NCBI GenBank assembly: GCA_032158295.1 | Contig: CM063253.1 | Span: 8,277,001-8,341,000 of the forward strand | Length of the DNA stretch: 64,000 nt | Reading direction: 5' to 3' | From: Pycnopodia helianthoides | Taxonomy: Eukaryota; Echinodermata; Asteroidea; Forcipulatida; Asteriidae | In this document: positions 11,081-26,000 of the stretch, in pieces | How the letters are laid out: every line of letters begins with the position of its first letter | Numbering within the stretch: position 1 is the first letter of the stretch | Program-made: the position numbers and the translations under genes | Notes under the pieces: generated by a model | Database searches by the model: none | What the model saw: the letters and a program-made list of their open reading frames with translations, nothing else | Told to the model about the DNA's origin: nothing

Positions 11081-14000
11081 CTGGAGGAAGAGGGAAAGAA
11101 GAAACTTACTAACCATGTACCAAATTTGTATTTTATTTCAGTGTTATTTGATTTGTGTTCAACATTGGGCATCGTTTGTCTACATTGTGCTTGATACTGA
11201 AAGCTGTAATTCTCTATGAAACAAAAAATCACATTTCATTTTTAAATAGAGGTGAAAGGGAGGGAAAGGAAACCGCTGAGCCAACCTGATCCCTGTACAT
11301 TTACTTACCGCATGACTTGGGCATAGAGATGCCAACCATCATCCTGTTGCACTCATTGACGTACGCCTTGACCGAGACGCAAGCTGCCTCCCTGTGCTCA
11401 TCGGCCGTTAACTGGCACATGTTGCTGGCACACATGGCATAGTATGGTGCAGGATCCACCTGGTAACCAGAGACAGACAGTAAGAAAACCAGGTTAGAAT
11501 GATGAAACCCAGGTTCACATGGTTAATAAATATGACAACCATGTCAGCATGATAAGAACCTAGTTAAAACCCAATATTAATAATAGTAAAATCATGGCTA
11601 ACATGATTAAAACCATGTTAAACAATAGTTTTAACAAATTATATGAGAACCTGACTAAACATGATGAAAACCAGGTTAACATGAAGAAAACCGGGTCAAC
11701 ATGATTAATATGATGGAAACCAGGTTAACATGATGAAATCCAGGTAAACATGATGAAAACTAAGTTAACATGACAAAAACCAGGTTAACATGATGAAAAC
11801 CAGGTTGATGAAATCCAGGTCACCAATAAGAAAACCAGGTTAACTTTCATCAGACTGAAAGTCAACATTTGAATAAAATTTTTTCAAATTTAAGTTACAC
11901 AGCGAGGCATAAGTATTAAAAAACATGAGACCAACGGACTTATCATCATAAATTTACTGTCCCAATTTACTGTGGTCCAGTGTAAATTTAGAGCCCTGTA
12001 TGGGTAGAAAGAGTTGAGAAGGTTGAAGTCTAATTTGCGTAACGGTTAAACCACTTACCACTCCAAGACACTGGCCCAGGGTAGACACCTCACTCAAGAA
12101 GTGCTCAGCACACAGTGCGTTCTCCTCCACCTGTGGGTCCTTGTTGCATTCCGGCAGACTATCAACGGCGGTCCCAGAACAGCGCTTTCCGACCTTCCAG
12201 CTGCGGGTGAACTCGTCCAGGTGGCGTGACATCTCGCCCTCGCTGTTGGTCATGTCGTCCAGATCGTTGTAGTTGTACGAGCCGAAGAGGCCGGCCGTCT
12301 TGCCGTAGTACCAGCCGTTGATGTCCACGCTGCAGATGTCCTGGGCGATCTCGCAGGTGATGGTGATGCCGTTGGCGTTGTGGATGCGCACGCTGTTGAT
12401 GTAGCGCATCACGGTGGTGCGTCCATGCTGGAAGGGCATCTCCAGGAATTGCTTGCCATGGGAAACCTGCAAAGGTTTGTAACAAAAAACTTAATCAATT
12501 GAAAGCAAGAGGCCCTCTCTTCTAATGGTCAAATTGCCATTATCTATTGGTGCCAAATGCAACAACAGGCACCGGTTGTTAAACAAAGTTTTTTGCATTT
12601 AGCAGTCAACTCAAACCCCACACTCTGTTGCATATTTAGCAGGGTAAAGGACCCGACATGTACAGTTAATAAGTCCCCCTCAAACTTAACGGCATATTGG
12701 TGCGTTTAGCAGGGCAACTGCCCAGCGCAATCGCCCAGTGCCAAGGTAGGCGTTGCACTTTGCTGCATTTAGCATGGTGCCTAGAAATCACCGGGGCCCA
12801 ATTTCACAGAGCTGCTTAACGGCCGATTTTGTGCTTATTCTGTGCGAGTTTCCATTTGAAAGCGCTTCTAACCGTAAGCGAGCAAAAAGGCACGCTAACC
12901 TTCCAGTGTTTACTGTATGAAAATGAATGATGCAACGATGCAAATCCATGGTGAACGCGCAGGCTGGCCGCCCAATTTTCTTGCTAACCTGTGAAATACC
13001 CTTACGCTTAAGCAGATTTTTCTGCTATAGTAAGCACAAAAATTTGCTTACGGTTAGGCAGCGCTATGAAATTGGCCCCTGATGGTGTTCAGGGTTGACC
13101 AAAAAATCCAGCGTTTACACATTACAGAACTTAGGGATTTTGTCACCGGAAGAGAGAGGGGTTTCTTTAACAGCAGCGGCACGTGGACATCATTTGTAAT
13201 TGTCGAAGACCAGAACCGTGACTGTACTGATCGTGACCCAACATTATACATGGAATAACAAACCTGTGACAGTTAAAGCTCAACTGGTCATCGGAGTAAC
13301 AAGAAAATATTACATTTTCAGTGGATTTCAAACATCAGATTTTGGACTCACGAGATAAACACTTTTGTTTTACTGATTTCTCAAAAACTACAGCATTTCA
13401 AGCAAAAATATTTCAAGGGGAAGTTTTCCACCGTGACCATCTTTTATACCATGTAAGCTTTGTGCAAACCTGTGAACATTTACATTTAAAATCTTGTTTT
13501 GCAATGTTTTGCACACCCTTCAATGTTAGTGGCAAGGGTTCAAAGCATTAAGAGGCTAAATGCAGTGTACGTCCATTTCAAAGTGATAAATAAAAATGGT
13601 AGTTTCACTTCTTATCGGTCGATCTATTCCAATATTTACTCACAGTGAAGTCTTGCTTGATCTCAAACACATCGGTGTCGTTCAGGTACAGCACGATGCT
13701 CTTGCCTCTGCCGCTGGCGCTCAAGTCACGGTCGTAATCCACGATGACGGTGAAATTTCCATCGATGAAGTCGTGGGCCAGGAGGTAGCTGCAGCCACTG
13801 CTGAAGTCATAGAAGGTGCGGTCGTATGTCATGAAGTGGTTGGAGCCGACAATCACGGCATTGGCTGTGGTGTTTAAGGAAAAAAAGATGAGAAAAATGT
13901 ATGAATAAAACGTGCGGCGCAGCTTCATTGATGTACATTGGGAATCTTATGTATGTACAATCAAGCAGTGAAATTTTAAGACAGGTTTTTGAAATTTTGG

Positions 14001-17000
14001 AGTTGTAAGACCCATTTATGTAGCACCTTATAGGGGTATACACGGTGCTGCGGTGCACTCAGCAGCCTCTGCCAGAAAAACCGGGGTTAACCTCCTTCTC
14101 TTAGCGATAATACAACTGGTTTTTTTTACATGCATTATACAACTGCACAGGACTTGCGGCTTTACGTCCCTTTTGAAGGACGAAGCAGTAATGGATTAGT
14201 ATCTTGCTTAAGTGCCGTCAAGACCGAGACTCGAACCAACACTCTGCCGATCAGAAACACTAGAGCTTGAGTCCAGTGCACTCAACTGCTCATGTCACGA
14301 CCCGACACCCCAAGGAGAGTATGGTGTTGAGTTCTTTCTGCGTGCGAGAAGATCTCAAGGTTTTGTGTTCTCAGAACACATTTGGATGGTATTATTGCTT
14401 GTGCAAAAAAAAGAGATTGGAATTAATTGGAACTGTTTTGTTGAAGAATCCAACATTCACGTGGAGGAAGCCAAGGTTTTGTTTTCTCATGACACAATTG
14501 GATGGAATTATTGCTTGTGCAAAAAAAAAACGAAGCTTGGAATTGATTGGAACTGATTTTTGTTAAAGAATCCAACCTTCATGTGGAGGAAGCCAGTTGA
14601 TCGGGTTCAGGTACGTCCTGGCCACATGGACAGCGTTCCACAGGTTCCTCTGCATCTTGACCTTCTCACCCTGGAGCCACGCCGTGACATTCCCCTCACG
14701 GTACAGCAGCATCGGCTCGGTGAACATCAGCTCGTACATGCTGCGGAGAGTCCCGTCGGCCATCCTGATCTCACCCAGCGTGTTCTTGGAGCGTTCGCGC
14801 ACGTCGGCGATCATCTCCTTGAGGCGTTGGACCGCCTCCACCTGTCGGAAGGACTCTGGCGGGGTCTGGAGGCTGTGCAGCTCGGTGGGGAGGTGGAAGA
14901 GGACGATTATATCTCCGTTCGACCCGTCGAACTTGACTACCTCATACATGGGATACTTGAAGTAGTCCAGGATGTCAAATTTGAACTCTCTCAGGGTAGA
15001 GGCGATCTTTAATTGGATGCGGAGTAAATTTTCATTGTTGGCTTCACGGGACAGCTCAATCTGAATGCAATAAAAACAAAAAGGATAAGACAAATAGAAC
15101 CAAACCATAGGCCCAAGAACAGTTATCAGGCATGCAACTGTAACTTCCCCCAAAAAGAGGAAATTACAAAATTTCAATGATTTTATACAGTATTTTTCAA
15201 TTTTAAATGGTAAAACTGAGAACAAAAAAAGAGGAAATCAGCTGATCCGAGGAAAAGTTGCATGCCTGAGTTATCAGGCTTCCTACTACTGTGTTCAGGT
15301 CACGGCCAGTAACTAAACATGCCACAAAACATTGTCATATCATACCTCTTCCTGGATCTCATTGAAGACAGCAATCAACCTCTGGACGTCTTCCGACTCT
15401 CTGATCTCCTCAACCATGACGTCCATCTCCTGGCGCCACTGGTCCACGGGGAAGCGCTCCGTCAGCTCATCCCACTTCTCGGTCATGTCTGCATAGAATG
15501 CCGATCCCTTGAAGCTGGCGTCGATTTCAGCAAACATGGTCTCGATCTCCTCTGCAACCCAATCCATCAATAACAATATAATAATAACTTGTGGAAGCTT
15601 CCTCGCACCTGAGAAGTTGAATTGCGCAAGACGCACCTACAGTGGTTTAAGGCATCTTTTGGAAGCCTGACACATTGAACCCTAACAGTCACGGAGCACG
15701 GCCAGAGATCGGCCAGAGGGCCTCGACAAAAACCCTACTGGCGTAGGAGAGAGACGACTCGCACATGGCCCCCCCCCTCCCCCCCGCAGGGAATCGAACC
15801 ATAGCCACAGTGGCGAAAGGCGAGCGCTTTATGCACAACAGCCACACATCTCCAATCACGGTAATAATTTTCAAAAAGGAAAGAACAAAAATCGTCCGAT
15901 CAGGCATATAGTTGGTCATTTGAAAGTGTAGGAATGTTTTATCAAGTACAAGAGCTAACCTACATGTACACGCGGTGTAGGCTTAAAGGCCCTGTACACT
16001 ATTGGTCAGATCGAAAAACACATATGTTCACAGATTCACACATAACTTACATGATTTAAAGTAAGTAATGGTAGAAAGGGTTCCTTAAAAATAATTCTGC
16101 CTAAAATGCTATCATTTCTGAGAAATTAGTAAAACAATAGTTTTTATCACGCAAGATAAAAACTTGATGGTTGAAAAAACACATAAGGTCTCTATTCACT
16201 ATTTTTTGAGACTTCGATGACCAATTGAGCTCAAACTTTTGCAGGTTTGTTTGTTCATGCATATGTTGAACCACACAAAATGTGGACACTGTACCAATAC
16301 CTTTTAATAGACAATGTAAGCTATTTAATCAGAATTTTTCTGATTTTTCCAAGTGCAAAAGAATTGGAAGAAATATCCTCCCTGTCTCATACAGTCGGTG
16401 CAAAGTTTGATTTTGGAACTTAAGTCTTTTTCTGACCATCTCTCTTGAGAACAATCACATTTAAAGGCAGTGGACACTATTGGTAATTACTCAAAATAAT
16501 AATTAGCATAAAACCTTACTTGCTAACGAGTAATGGGGAGAGGTTGACAGTATAAAACATTGTGAGAAACGGCTCCCTCTGAAGTGACACAGTTTTTGAG
16601 AAAGAAGTAATTTTCCACGAATTTGATTTCAAGACCTCAGAATTAGAATTTGAGGTCTCGAAATCAACCATCTGAAAGCACACAACTTCGTGTGACAAGG
16701 GTGTTTTTTCTTTCATAGTTATCGCGCAACTTCGACGACCAATTGAGCTCAAGTTTTTACAGGTTTGTTTATTTTATCCATATGTTGAGATATACCAAGT
16801 GAGAAGACTGGTCTTTGACAATTACCAATAGTGTCCAGTGTCTTTAAATGTTTTTGGAAGACACAAAAGAGGAAAAAACGGGGTGTAATTATTGCACCTT
16901 TTGTCGAGTTCCAGAGTCTCAAGATGCTCTGCACCAACTCTATCCGCTTCAGTGTTTCACTGGCAGTTGGCGTGAGCAACTCATTCTCAGAGAGGACGGT

Positions 17001-20000
17001 TTGACCCTGGGCATCCTTGATGGAGGTCAGGTAAATGTCTTCAGCATCTTCTCCCTGGAGGGATACATAAGTATACGGTTTAAAAAAGTAGTAATAATAA
17101 TAATATTAATAGTAATATTCTTTGAGGACACAAATAACCACAGCAGTACACATTGAGCGAAGTGAGGTTCCCGCACAAATGCAGCGTGCAGATGCTGTCA
17201 TTTTACGTAACTGCACCTGATTGATTGAAGAAGGGTGCCCCTGCCCATTTGCAACAAGGAACCCCCAGAAAAGTCCTGGGAAAATATGTGCAAGGTCGCA
17301 AAAAGACCAACTGGACAGGTTTTGAAAAGCCTAACCCAACATGACCAAACTAGCCAAGGTGGCACCACAATGGTGTCCATTGAATAATGTATTATATCCG
17401 CAAGTGATAAAATGAAATAATAAGATAGTAATAACTGTGGTGGTTGGAGCACTTGGCACCATTCCCAAGCACTAGGGAAACATCTGAACAAATTAGGGAC
17501 AACTGTGAGGGTAGATCTGTTACAGCGCTTTTGGGAACAGCCAGGATCCTGAGAAAGACCCTTGAGATCTAAGGCTACGAGACGTAGCCTGACTTCTTAT
17601 ATAGCGCTCAAATCCGTCACTCGGTGACCCTCTCATTGCGCTCCAGCAGTATCATATAATTTATCCAGCAAGGTATGTGGAGCTACGTTTTGAAGTATGA
17701 GACCTTTTTCCCTTTACATAGCACCATGTAATGGTTTACAAGGTGCTGTGGTGCAATATGCTGCCGATCGAACCAGGAACACCGGGGCCAACCCCTTCTC
17801 TTTACATTAAGAGCACTGGGTTCTTTTACATGCATTACACAACACACGGGACCTACGGCTTTATGTCCCATCCGAAGGACGCAGCAATGATGGTTAGGTG
17901 TCTTGCTGAAGGACACAAGTGTCACGACCGGGACTCGAACCCACACTCTGCTGATCAGAAACACCAGAGCTCGAGTCCGGTGTTCTTATCCGCTCGACCA
18001 CGACACGCATGTCAAAATAATTTGGTAAACGAGAGAGTTAAGTAGGGTCAACACCAACCTCTGTCATATATTTCGGTTCCAGCACCTCGGGTTCTGGCTC
18101 AGGGATGAGGAAGTCGTCGCCGTAGGGGTGGCTGATCGGGAAGAGCAAGTCCATCTGGCTGTTGTGGTTTTCAGTCAAGCTTTGGATCAGACCTTGCAGC
18201 TCCTTGATTAACGGGGTAATGTTGTTCTTGTAGAATGTCTTCACACGTTGGTTTGTGGTCTGTTAGCAAACAGGAGCAAATAATTACTGGATTTGATTGA
18301 ATGAAATGTACGTTAGTGTTTTGGGGGGACAAGTAAATTAATTCCCATTCTCCTTTTCCTCTCAATTAATACGCTTTAAAGTTAAAACCATCCTGTGAAA
18401 TGTTGTCAAATTCGATGGTCAATTTTTAGTGAAAACAAAAAATAGGCTAATATTTGGTTAGTGATTTTAAGCTTTTAATGCATTTTTTTCTTTTTAAGCA
18501 ATCGTCACTAAGCAATAAATCAAAAATTATCAGTAGTTTAGGGCATCTTCATATTGTTCAAAGGGCATTTTCGTTTTGCAAATGGCATTCCATTGTAAAA
18601 TCTCTCAGTCTATGGGGAAACTTTTTAAAGGGGCACTAAGGCTAGGACCAGGGGCAACAGAGACCATTGTCTCCGTGGCCTTCATGTTATTCATGCCCTG
18701 CTTCACTTTTCAAGTGTCCCTTTAGGACCTCTCTTAGACAGATCTACAAGGTCAAAATATTCACTTTGTATAAATTAACTGTGAAGAATCTTAAAACGAA
18801 AGCACCAGAAAGATAAATGATTAACTATGAGCAAATGGGCACCACACACTTACTTCGAGGTATTCACCACCATCAACGTTCAAGCTCTCAGCCAATGTTG
18901 AGAATCTCTCATTCAGACGATCGAGCACGCTGTTTAGTTCCTCAGTAATATCCGTTGTGTCCATTCTGAACTGCTCCCAGTAGGCGGCCCATTTAGACTG
19001 GTAAATTTCAAACAGAAGGACGACTTACTATTTCAGTGTTGTACTTTAAAACCCTTTCCCTCCCTTGTCTGCCCAAAATCCTCCACCCTACAGTAGAGTC
19101 CCTCCCATGTCCACCAAAATCTTCCACCCTACAGTAGGGCAAGATTTCTCCCTCTGCCTTCAAAATATTCAACCCTCCAGAAGAAGTCCCCTGAATTTAC
19201 AGGACGTTCACAGGACGTTGCATTTCAGATGTTTATAGACTTAGTGCATCATTTTAAATAGAAAGCTGAATGTTCGATCAAGGCACAGGCCATATGTCTC
19301 TCATGTATGTGACGGCAGTTTTGCCTCCTTCAAGAAAAACCTGCAGGTGCAGGGAGATCAGTGAAAATGAAACTTCACTAAGAAATGTCTTGAAAAATCA
19401 CGAGCGCAACTTATAGAGCACTCTTTGCACCGGGTATCACAGGCTCAAAAAATGCAAGTACAAGGAAAGTGATCTCAGTCATTTTAAAGGTAGGGTCGTA
19501 GATTGGTTTGTGTCAACGTATTGCTGATTTATAGGCAAAATTATACAGAAAGATGCAATAAAAGTCACGTGTGAAAGTTTCAGCTGAATACAGTGTCTAC
19601 TTGCTGTAACTGTATTTTCACAAGAACGTTGAATCCATTCTCCGGTTTTGAATCCATCCACGTTTAGGAGGTGACAGCGGGTACCAACCACATCTCTGGT
19701 TGCAGCCGACGAACACCAACCCTCTCGAAAATCCAAGAAATGATTTACGCATAAATCGATTCTCCGATTCAAATGTTTTTGGGTGAAAAGTTACCCAAAC
19801 CGTACTACTTCAAGGGAATCCTTTCTCAAAATAGTTTTAATTCAGTGTTAAAACACTTTCAAAAGCTGCAGTGCTTTTCACAACTTAAGTTTTATGGTCA
19901 CTTAATTTTTTGAAGTAGTTACTAAATCTATGACACTGACCCTACTAGTCCAGACAGAAAGGTACTGATACAAACGGCACATGGTGCCGTCAAAACCCAC

Positions 20001-23000
20001 TATGGAACCAACTTTCGCGATTGAATGGAAATGTTGTGCCTTTGTTCCAATCACACATCTAGATTAGATCATCAAAAACTCACGCAAGAGTGCTCTTTCA
20101 CGGTGCTCCACCAGCTCTTCTTTGCCTCGACCTTGACGCCGAATCGTTCTTTCATGTCCGCAAAGGTGGTCTCGATGTCGCTGTTGCTCTGGAGGAAGTC
20201 ATCCAGGGAGGTCTGGAAGCGTGTCGACATGCCCTCTCGATTCTCCAGCATAAATTCGCCATTCTTCTCCATATCAACACGGATGCTGTGCACATACTGC
20301 GCTAATTTGTACTGCGAGGAAACGAGAAGAAAACACAATCAAGAGTGGAGTCACCTATGGCTCACATCATCTACAATCGAGGCCAACATGCTTGGGTGCC
20401 ACCTGACAATAAGCATGTTTTTGGGGTGAAAAAGTAATCCAAACCATACCACGAACCTCTATCCTCCAAGGTACCCATATGTACCCTCCCAGGTACCCAT
20501 ATGTACCCTCCCAGGTACCCATATTTACCCTCCAGGTACCCATACATGTATGTACCCTCCCAGGTACCCCTATGTACCCTCCCAGGTACCCCTATGTACC
20601 CTCCCAGGTACCCCTATGTACCCTCCCAGGTACCCCTATAGTACCCTCCCAGGTACCCATATGTACCCCCAGGTACCCATACATGTATGTACCCTCCCAG
20701 GTACCCATATGTACCCTCCGTACCCTATGTACCCTCCCAGGTACCCCTACATGTTACCCTCCCAGGTACCCCTATGTATACCCTCCCAGGTACCCCTATG
20801 TACCCTCCCAGGTACCCCTACATGTATGTACCCTCCCAGGTACCCATATGTACCCCCTGGCTGTAAGAGAATCAGCTGTGTAGTTAAGCATCTTGCTCAA
20901 GGACACATGTGTCATGACACGGACTCAAACCCACATCCCCTCCAACCCACATCCCCCCTCCCCCTTCCCCTCCCCCTCCCCCGCAGACAGTGTTTATGTT
21001 TTGTGTGATCAACCACATACTTAAAATAACAAACCTGTCAAAAATTGTGGCTTAATCCGTTGTGTGAGTGAGTCCACAGAAAATAGTGGAAAACCACGCA
21101 CAGTATTCAGTATTGTCCTTTAATTTGGGGTTTCAACAACCGAAATCAGCTTTTGCGTTTTTGTAGCTTTTCAGATACAGTTTTCTCGAATATGATTTTA
21201 TTTCAGAGGAAAAATATTTCACAGAAAAAATGGTTCTTCATAAAGTTTATTTTTGTTTAGACTATTAAAACTAAACAATGACGTTTTTTAATCCATACAA
21301 ATATTCTGTAAAATACCTTTAAACTATCGTTTAACCAGGGATCAACGCCCAAGTTTCCGACAAAAACCGTGATGCAACAGTAAGGGAATCCCATAAGGGG
21401 GGAATGCATTCTTGTCTTAAAATATCACACAATAAAAACTACAAGAAGGTTTTATTTACATAGACCATTTTTGCCCATTCTGGCCGCCATTCAAGTTGGG
21501 TTCGGAGGATCTTGGAAGAGGGAAGAGATTCTATGAGTCTTGCTCCAACGTTATACTCTCCATCAATATCAGAGTCGATGAGCGCCGTCAGAGCAGTCTC
21601 GTTCAGGTACCCAGCTTTGAAACGCATGAAGTCCCCAGGTTGGTCTAGAAAACAAAAAAGTTCAACAAGCGAGACAACAAATAATTATTCATCTGGGTGA
21701 TAAATTGATTCGGCATGAATTTGAACAAGTATACTGTCCTCAGACTACTGCGTATCGTTGATATCCACGGTGCGCTTTAGTTGTTTGTCACAAAATATAG
21801 ATTGGGAATGGTCAGATAGTGGGAGGTTTATCGTAAATCAGAACGCTTAAAGCAACCAAACGCCACAACCAAAGTTACCCCTTATAGATGGTGTCGATCG
21901 GGAATGGTCAGACAGTAGGAGGGTTATCATAAACTTGACCTCTCGTTTACAAACTGACCTGGGTTGAAATGGGAAGTGTAGGAGATCTCCTTTGACTGGC
22001 TGCTGAAGTCAAACGTTGACCTGATGTTGTTTCCGTTGATACTGTTTAGCATATTCACCCTGTAGATTTTATGCTCGGCGTAGGATCGGTCTTCGAACTG
22101 GCCGCTGAAGATAATCTCACGATTTGGAGTGTCGGACTGGAGAGAGAGAGCACAAAAAATAACAAATCGTTTCAGAACATCTCACGACCAAAAACATCTT
22201 CGGGGCAGCCTCAATTTCTTTGTGGCGGCAGTGGTCTCCCACCTAATTACTGACCACAGTCAGTGGTGCTCAACTTGGCATACACTATAAAATTCTTGAA
22301 ACCGCCGTGAAATCTCAGTGAATGCAGGCTTTGGCTGAAATTCAAGGAATTATTTCTCTTTCACCATACTTTGAGGGGAGTTGGTTCCCTTTTTTCTTAA
22401 ATCACCTTGAAAAGAATAGTCTCCAGACCATTGACTGGCCTCCATGAATTTCACCATAATAGCCTTGGGCCGTTTTCAGTAGTACAGCACAGTGAAAACA
22501 ATGAAAACACTAACATGACTGAGATTCTGACTAGTTAGAAGAGAACAAGGTGAAAGGGGGAAGTTACTATTTCATGGAGAAAAGTGGACTTTCACTCTAT
22601 TTTCAAGACGAAGATTTTCATAGAGATATATGCCACCAGCTCTTCCATTGAGCTTCAACTGTCTCCGACAAGTTAAGACTCGAGAGTTTAGAATCAGGAG
22701 TTGGCGGCGCCGTCGTCAATACCACTCTTTTCGTTTAACTTACAATGAGGGAGTATTTCTTCAACGCTTTGTCCCACTTGATCTCTACGGTGTAGGGGTG
22801 GATTTCCTCACCGAGAAGAGCTTCACCTTCCATCCCTAGAATCATGGCCTTCTTATCATTTAGGAAGTTGCTGTTGGACGTCGGAAACAAGAGAAAAAAA
22901 GAAGACAAAGTTAAATCAGTCATTGCTATAGATTCTAATCATAACAATGGGTTCTTACATAGCACTTTATCACACCCCTGGGGCGTGTCAAAGTGCTCAA

Positions 23001-26000
23001 TATTGCTTTTTCAACAGGATAAGCAGAGCTATGTTTTTGAATTATGAGACCCATTTATGTAGCACCTTCTAAGGGTTTATAAGGTGCTGCGGCACATTCT
23101 GCAGCCACCGCCAGTAACACCGGCGCAAAAACCTCTTCGCTTTAGCGATAAGTGTAACTGGGTTCTTTTTACGTGCATTACACAACACACAGGACCGATG
23201 GCTTTACATCCCATCCGATGGATGAAGCAATAGTGATAAAGTATCTTGCTCAAAGACACAAGAGCCACGACCGCGACTCGAACCCACACTCCGCTGATCA
23301 GAAACACCAGAGCTTGAGTCCGGTGTTCTTAACAGCTCGGCCAAGACATGCCAGGTGTGTTCCTAACGCAGGGGTTGACTTCCAGGGTTGACTTCCAGGG
23401 GTTTCCCTTACTTTTTTTCTTTTTTTTCTCCCACTCATTGGCCGAACTAGTGAGTATTCTACAAGATAAGTAACAAAATCTTTACTGGCCCAGCTAGACT
23501 AAGCTGAAAGTGTTTTGACACGCCACTGTTCTCACTTCCATTTAGCGAGCAGACGGCCGCCAAGGTCAAACTCTAATTTGTTTTACACTGAGCGAATTTC
23601 TGTGCTTGTTTGCTGTTCTTCAATCAATATAATAACATGGCATTTTTAGCCTTTCGAGAAAGACTCTGCTAGGGTCGAAACGTCAGGCCGCTAACCAATT
23701 TTTTTGTGCATTTATACCATAGCTCAATTTGGCTGATAAGCGGTTTGCAACAGCTTGTTCTATTTTCTCAATATATTAAACTAAAAATAATGACGATCAA
23801 CTTACAGGCCTTTAAGAAAGACTCTGCTAGGGTCCAAACGTCAGGCCACTATTTTTCTTTTTTCATTTATACCATAGGTCCTTTTGGTTGGTAAGCGGTT
23901 TGCAACAGCTAATTCTGTTTTCTCAATATTTAAACAAACAGTAATGTTTACAACAGCTAATTCTAGTTCCTCAATGTTACAAACAAACAATAATGTTTGC
24001 AACATCTAATTCTAGTTTCTCAATATTATAAACAAACAATAATGACGATCCACTTACAAGGTAGTGCTCATGTCCAGCTCGGTGATGAGATGACGGACCG
24101 CTACGTCCAGGTCGTATCCGCAAACCTCTGACGAGCTCGTGTTCATGAGTTTCAACATGGCTTCCACCGTCTTACGCTCATCATCGCTGTATTTGACCTT
24201 CAGGATGGAACTGAAGATGGCATTCTCCATCTGTACCGCCGTGTCCAGGCTAGCTTGGATGTCCTGCCAAAAAAACGAAAACATTGTTAAAGGCAAAGTA
24301 TACCTTTGGTTTGTTTAACCATTCGATTGTTTTAATCCTATGTAAATGTAGATATGTACAATAAAACTAACCTGTGAAAATTTCATTTCAAAAGGTGGTC
24401 GCGTTTTTGAGATATCGCCCAAAACCTGGAGTGGTTATGTCCACGCAAAAAGAATAATCCCTCATAGGAATACACATCTGAGAAATTTGAATTGAAATAT
24501 TTCTCCGATATGCTTTATACTATCAAAAGTTGCTGTACTTCTAACCAAGTAAGTTTTGATTGCCTTCCCTTTAACCAATGAAAAAAGCTTTGTGAAGGTG
24601 TTGTGCCGATGATGCTCTCAAAGAGAAATGATTCCGCAAATTCTGAGAAATTAGTTCCGAGAAAATGATCCCTTCAGGTTGGAAGGGGAAAAAACTCAAT
24701 GCTGACTGTACTTTAATGTTCCATATGGCTATGGCTATTAGTACAGGTTGTATTAGCTTAGTGCTTGAGTACATTTTCGCGGTCGTAACCAATAACTGTT
24801 TCGGTTGACTTGGCCATTGGTTAATCACTGGGCAATGACCGAAACAGCTATTTGTTACGACCGTGAAAATGCAGCCCTGAAAAGTGCTATATGTTAGCCA
24901 ATTTTAACTAATTTTATTCATGTTGTTTATTGTTTATTTTATGAAGTTTTATTGTTGCAATGCATCTTGGGGTTGGATCAGTGTGAGAGGCTCATTAAAT
25001 CTAATATTATTTTTTGCTTATAATAATAATAATAATAATAATAACATAATAATAATAATGTACACTTATAATGTGCCATGTCTGTCATAAATGACACTCC
25101 TGGCGCCGAAACATCAAATTTGGTTGAGCTTGTTAAGAATGATTTTATGACATGACTCAACCTTAATACCACACCTTGAAAATGATTCAAGGTGAGGTAG
25201 TGCAAATTGCTGCCAGACCATCCAAGAAACACGGAGGCTAACACCTTCCCTTAACATTGAAGTTAACACTGAGTTCTTTTATGTGCAAAGGACGAAGCAA
25301 TAATTGTTCAGTGCCTTGCTCAAGGCACACAAAAGTGTCAAGACCGGGACTCGAGCCCACGCTCTACTGGTCAGAAACACCAGAGCTTGAAAATGATTCA
25401 AGGTGAGGTAGCACAAGTGTCAAGACCGGGACTCGAGCCCACGCTCTACTGGTCAGAAACACCAGAGCTTGAAAATGCTTCAAGGTGAGGTAGCACAAGT
25501 GTCAAGACCGGGACTCGAGACCACACTCTACTGGTCAGAAACACCAGAGCTTGAAAATGATTCAAGGTGAGGTAGCACAAGTGTCAAGACCGGGACTCAA
25601 GCCCACGCTCTACTGGTCAGAAACACCAGAGCTTGAAATTGATTCAAGGTTGGGTAGCACAAGTGTCAAGACCGGGACTCGAGCCCACACTCTACTGGTC
25701 AGAAACACCAGAACTTGAAAATGATTCAAGGTGAAGTAGCGCATTTTGCTGCCAGACCATCCAAGAAACACAGAGGCTAACCCCTTCTCTTAAGTCAGGG
25801 GCGCTTGACCGCTCTGCCATGACACGCCATAGCATGTATATCAGATGCCACTCCCCCTCCCCCCTTATACTTACGGGATGGTCGCGTCTGGAGAAGGTAA
25901 GCTTCACACGTTGGTTGTTCTCTTGGGAGTCAATCAGAGAGTACGATCCTGCAAGCAGCACGAGGGTTTCATCCATGTTGTCCATAAAATTAATCTGGTG

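Noticed and set aside
20479..21008. Two overlapping open frames of 134 and 152 codons rich in YPPRYPYVPSQVP repeats
   Set aside because: They are translations of the 22-bp minisatellite in intron 29. More than one frame is open and there is no initiation or splice context.
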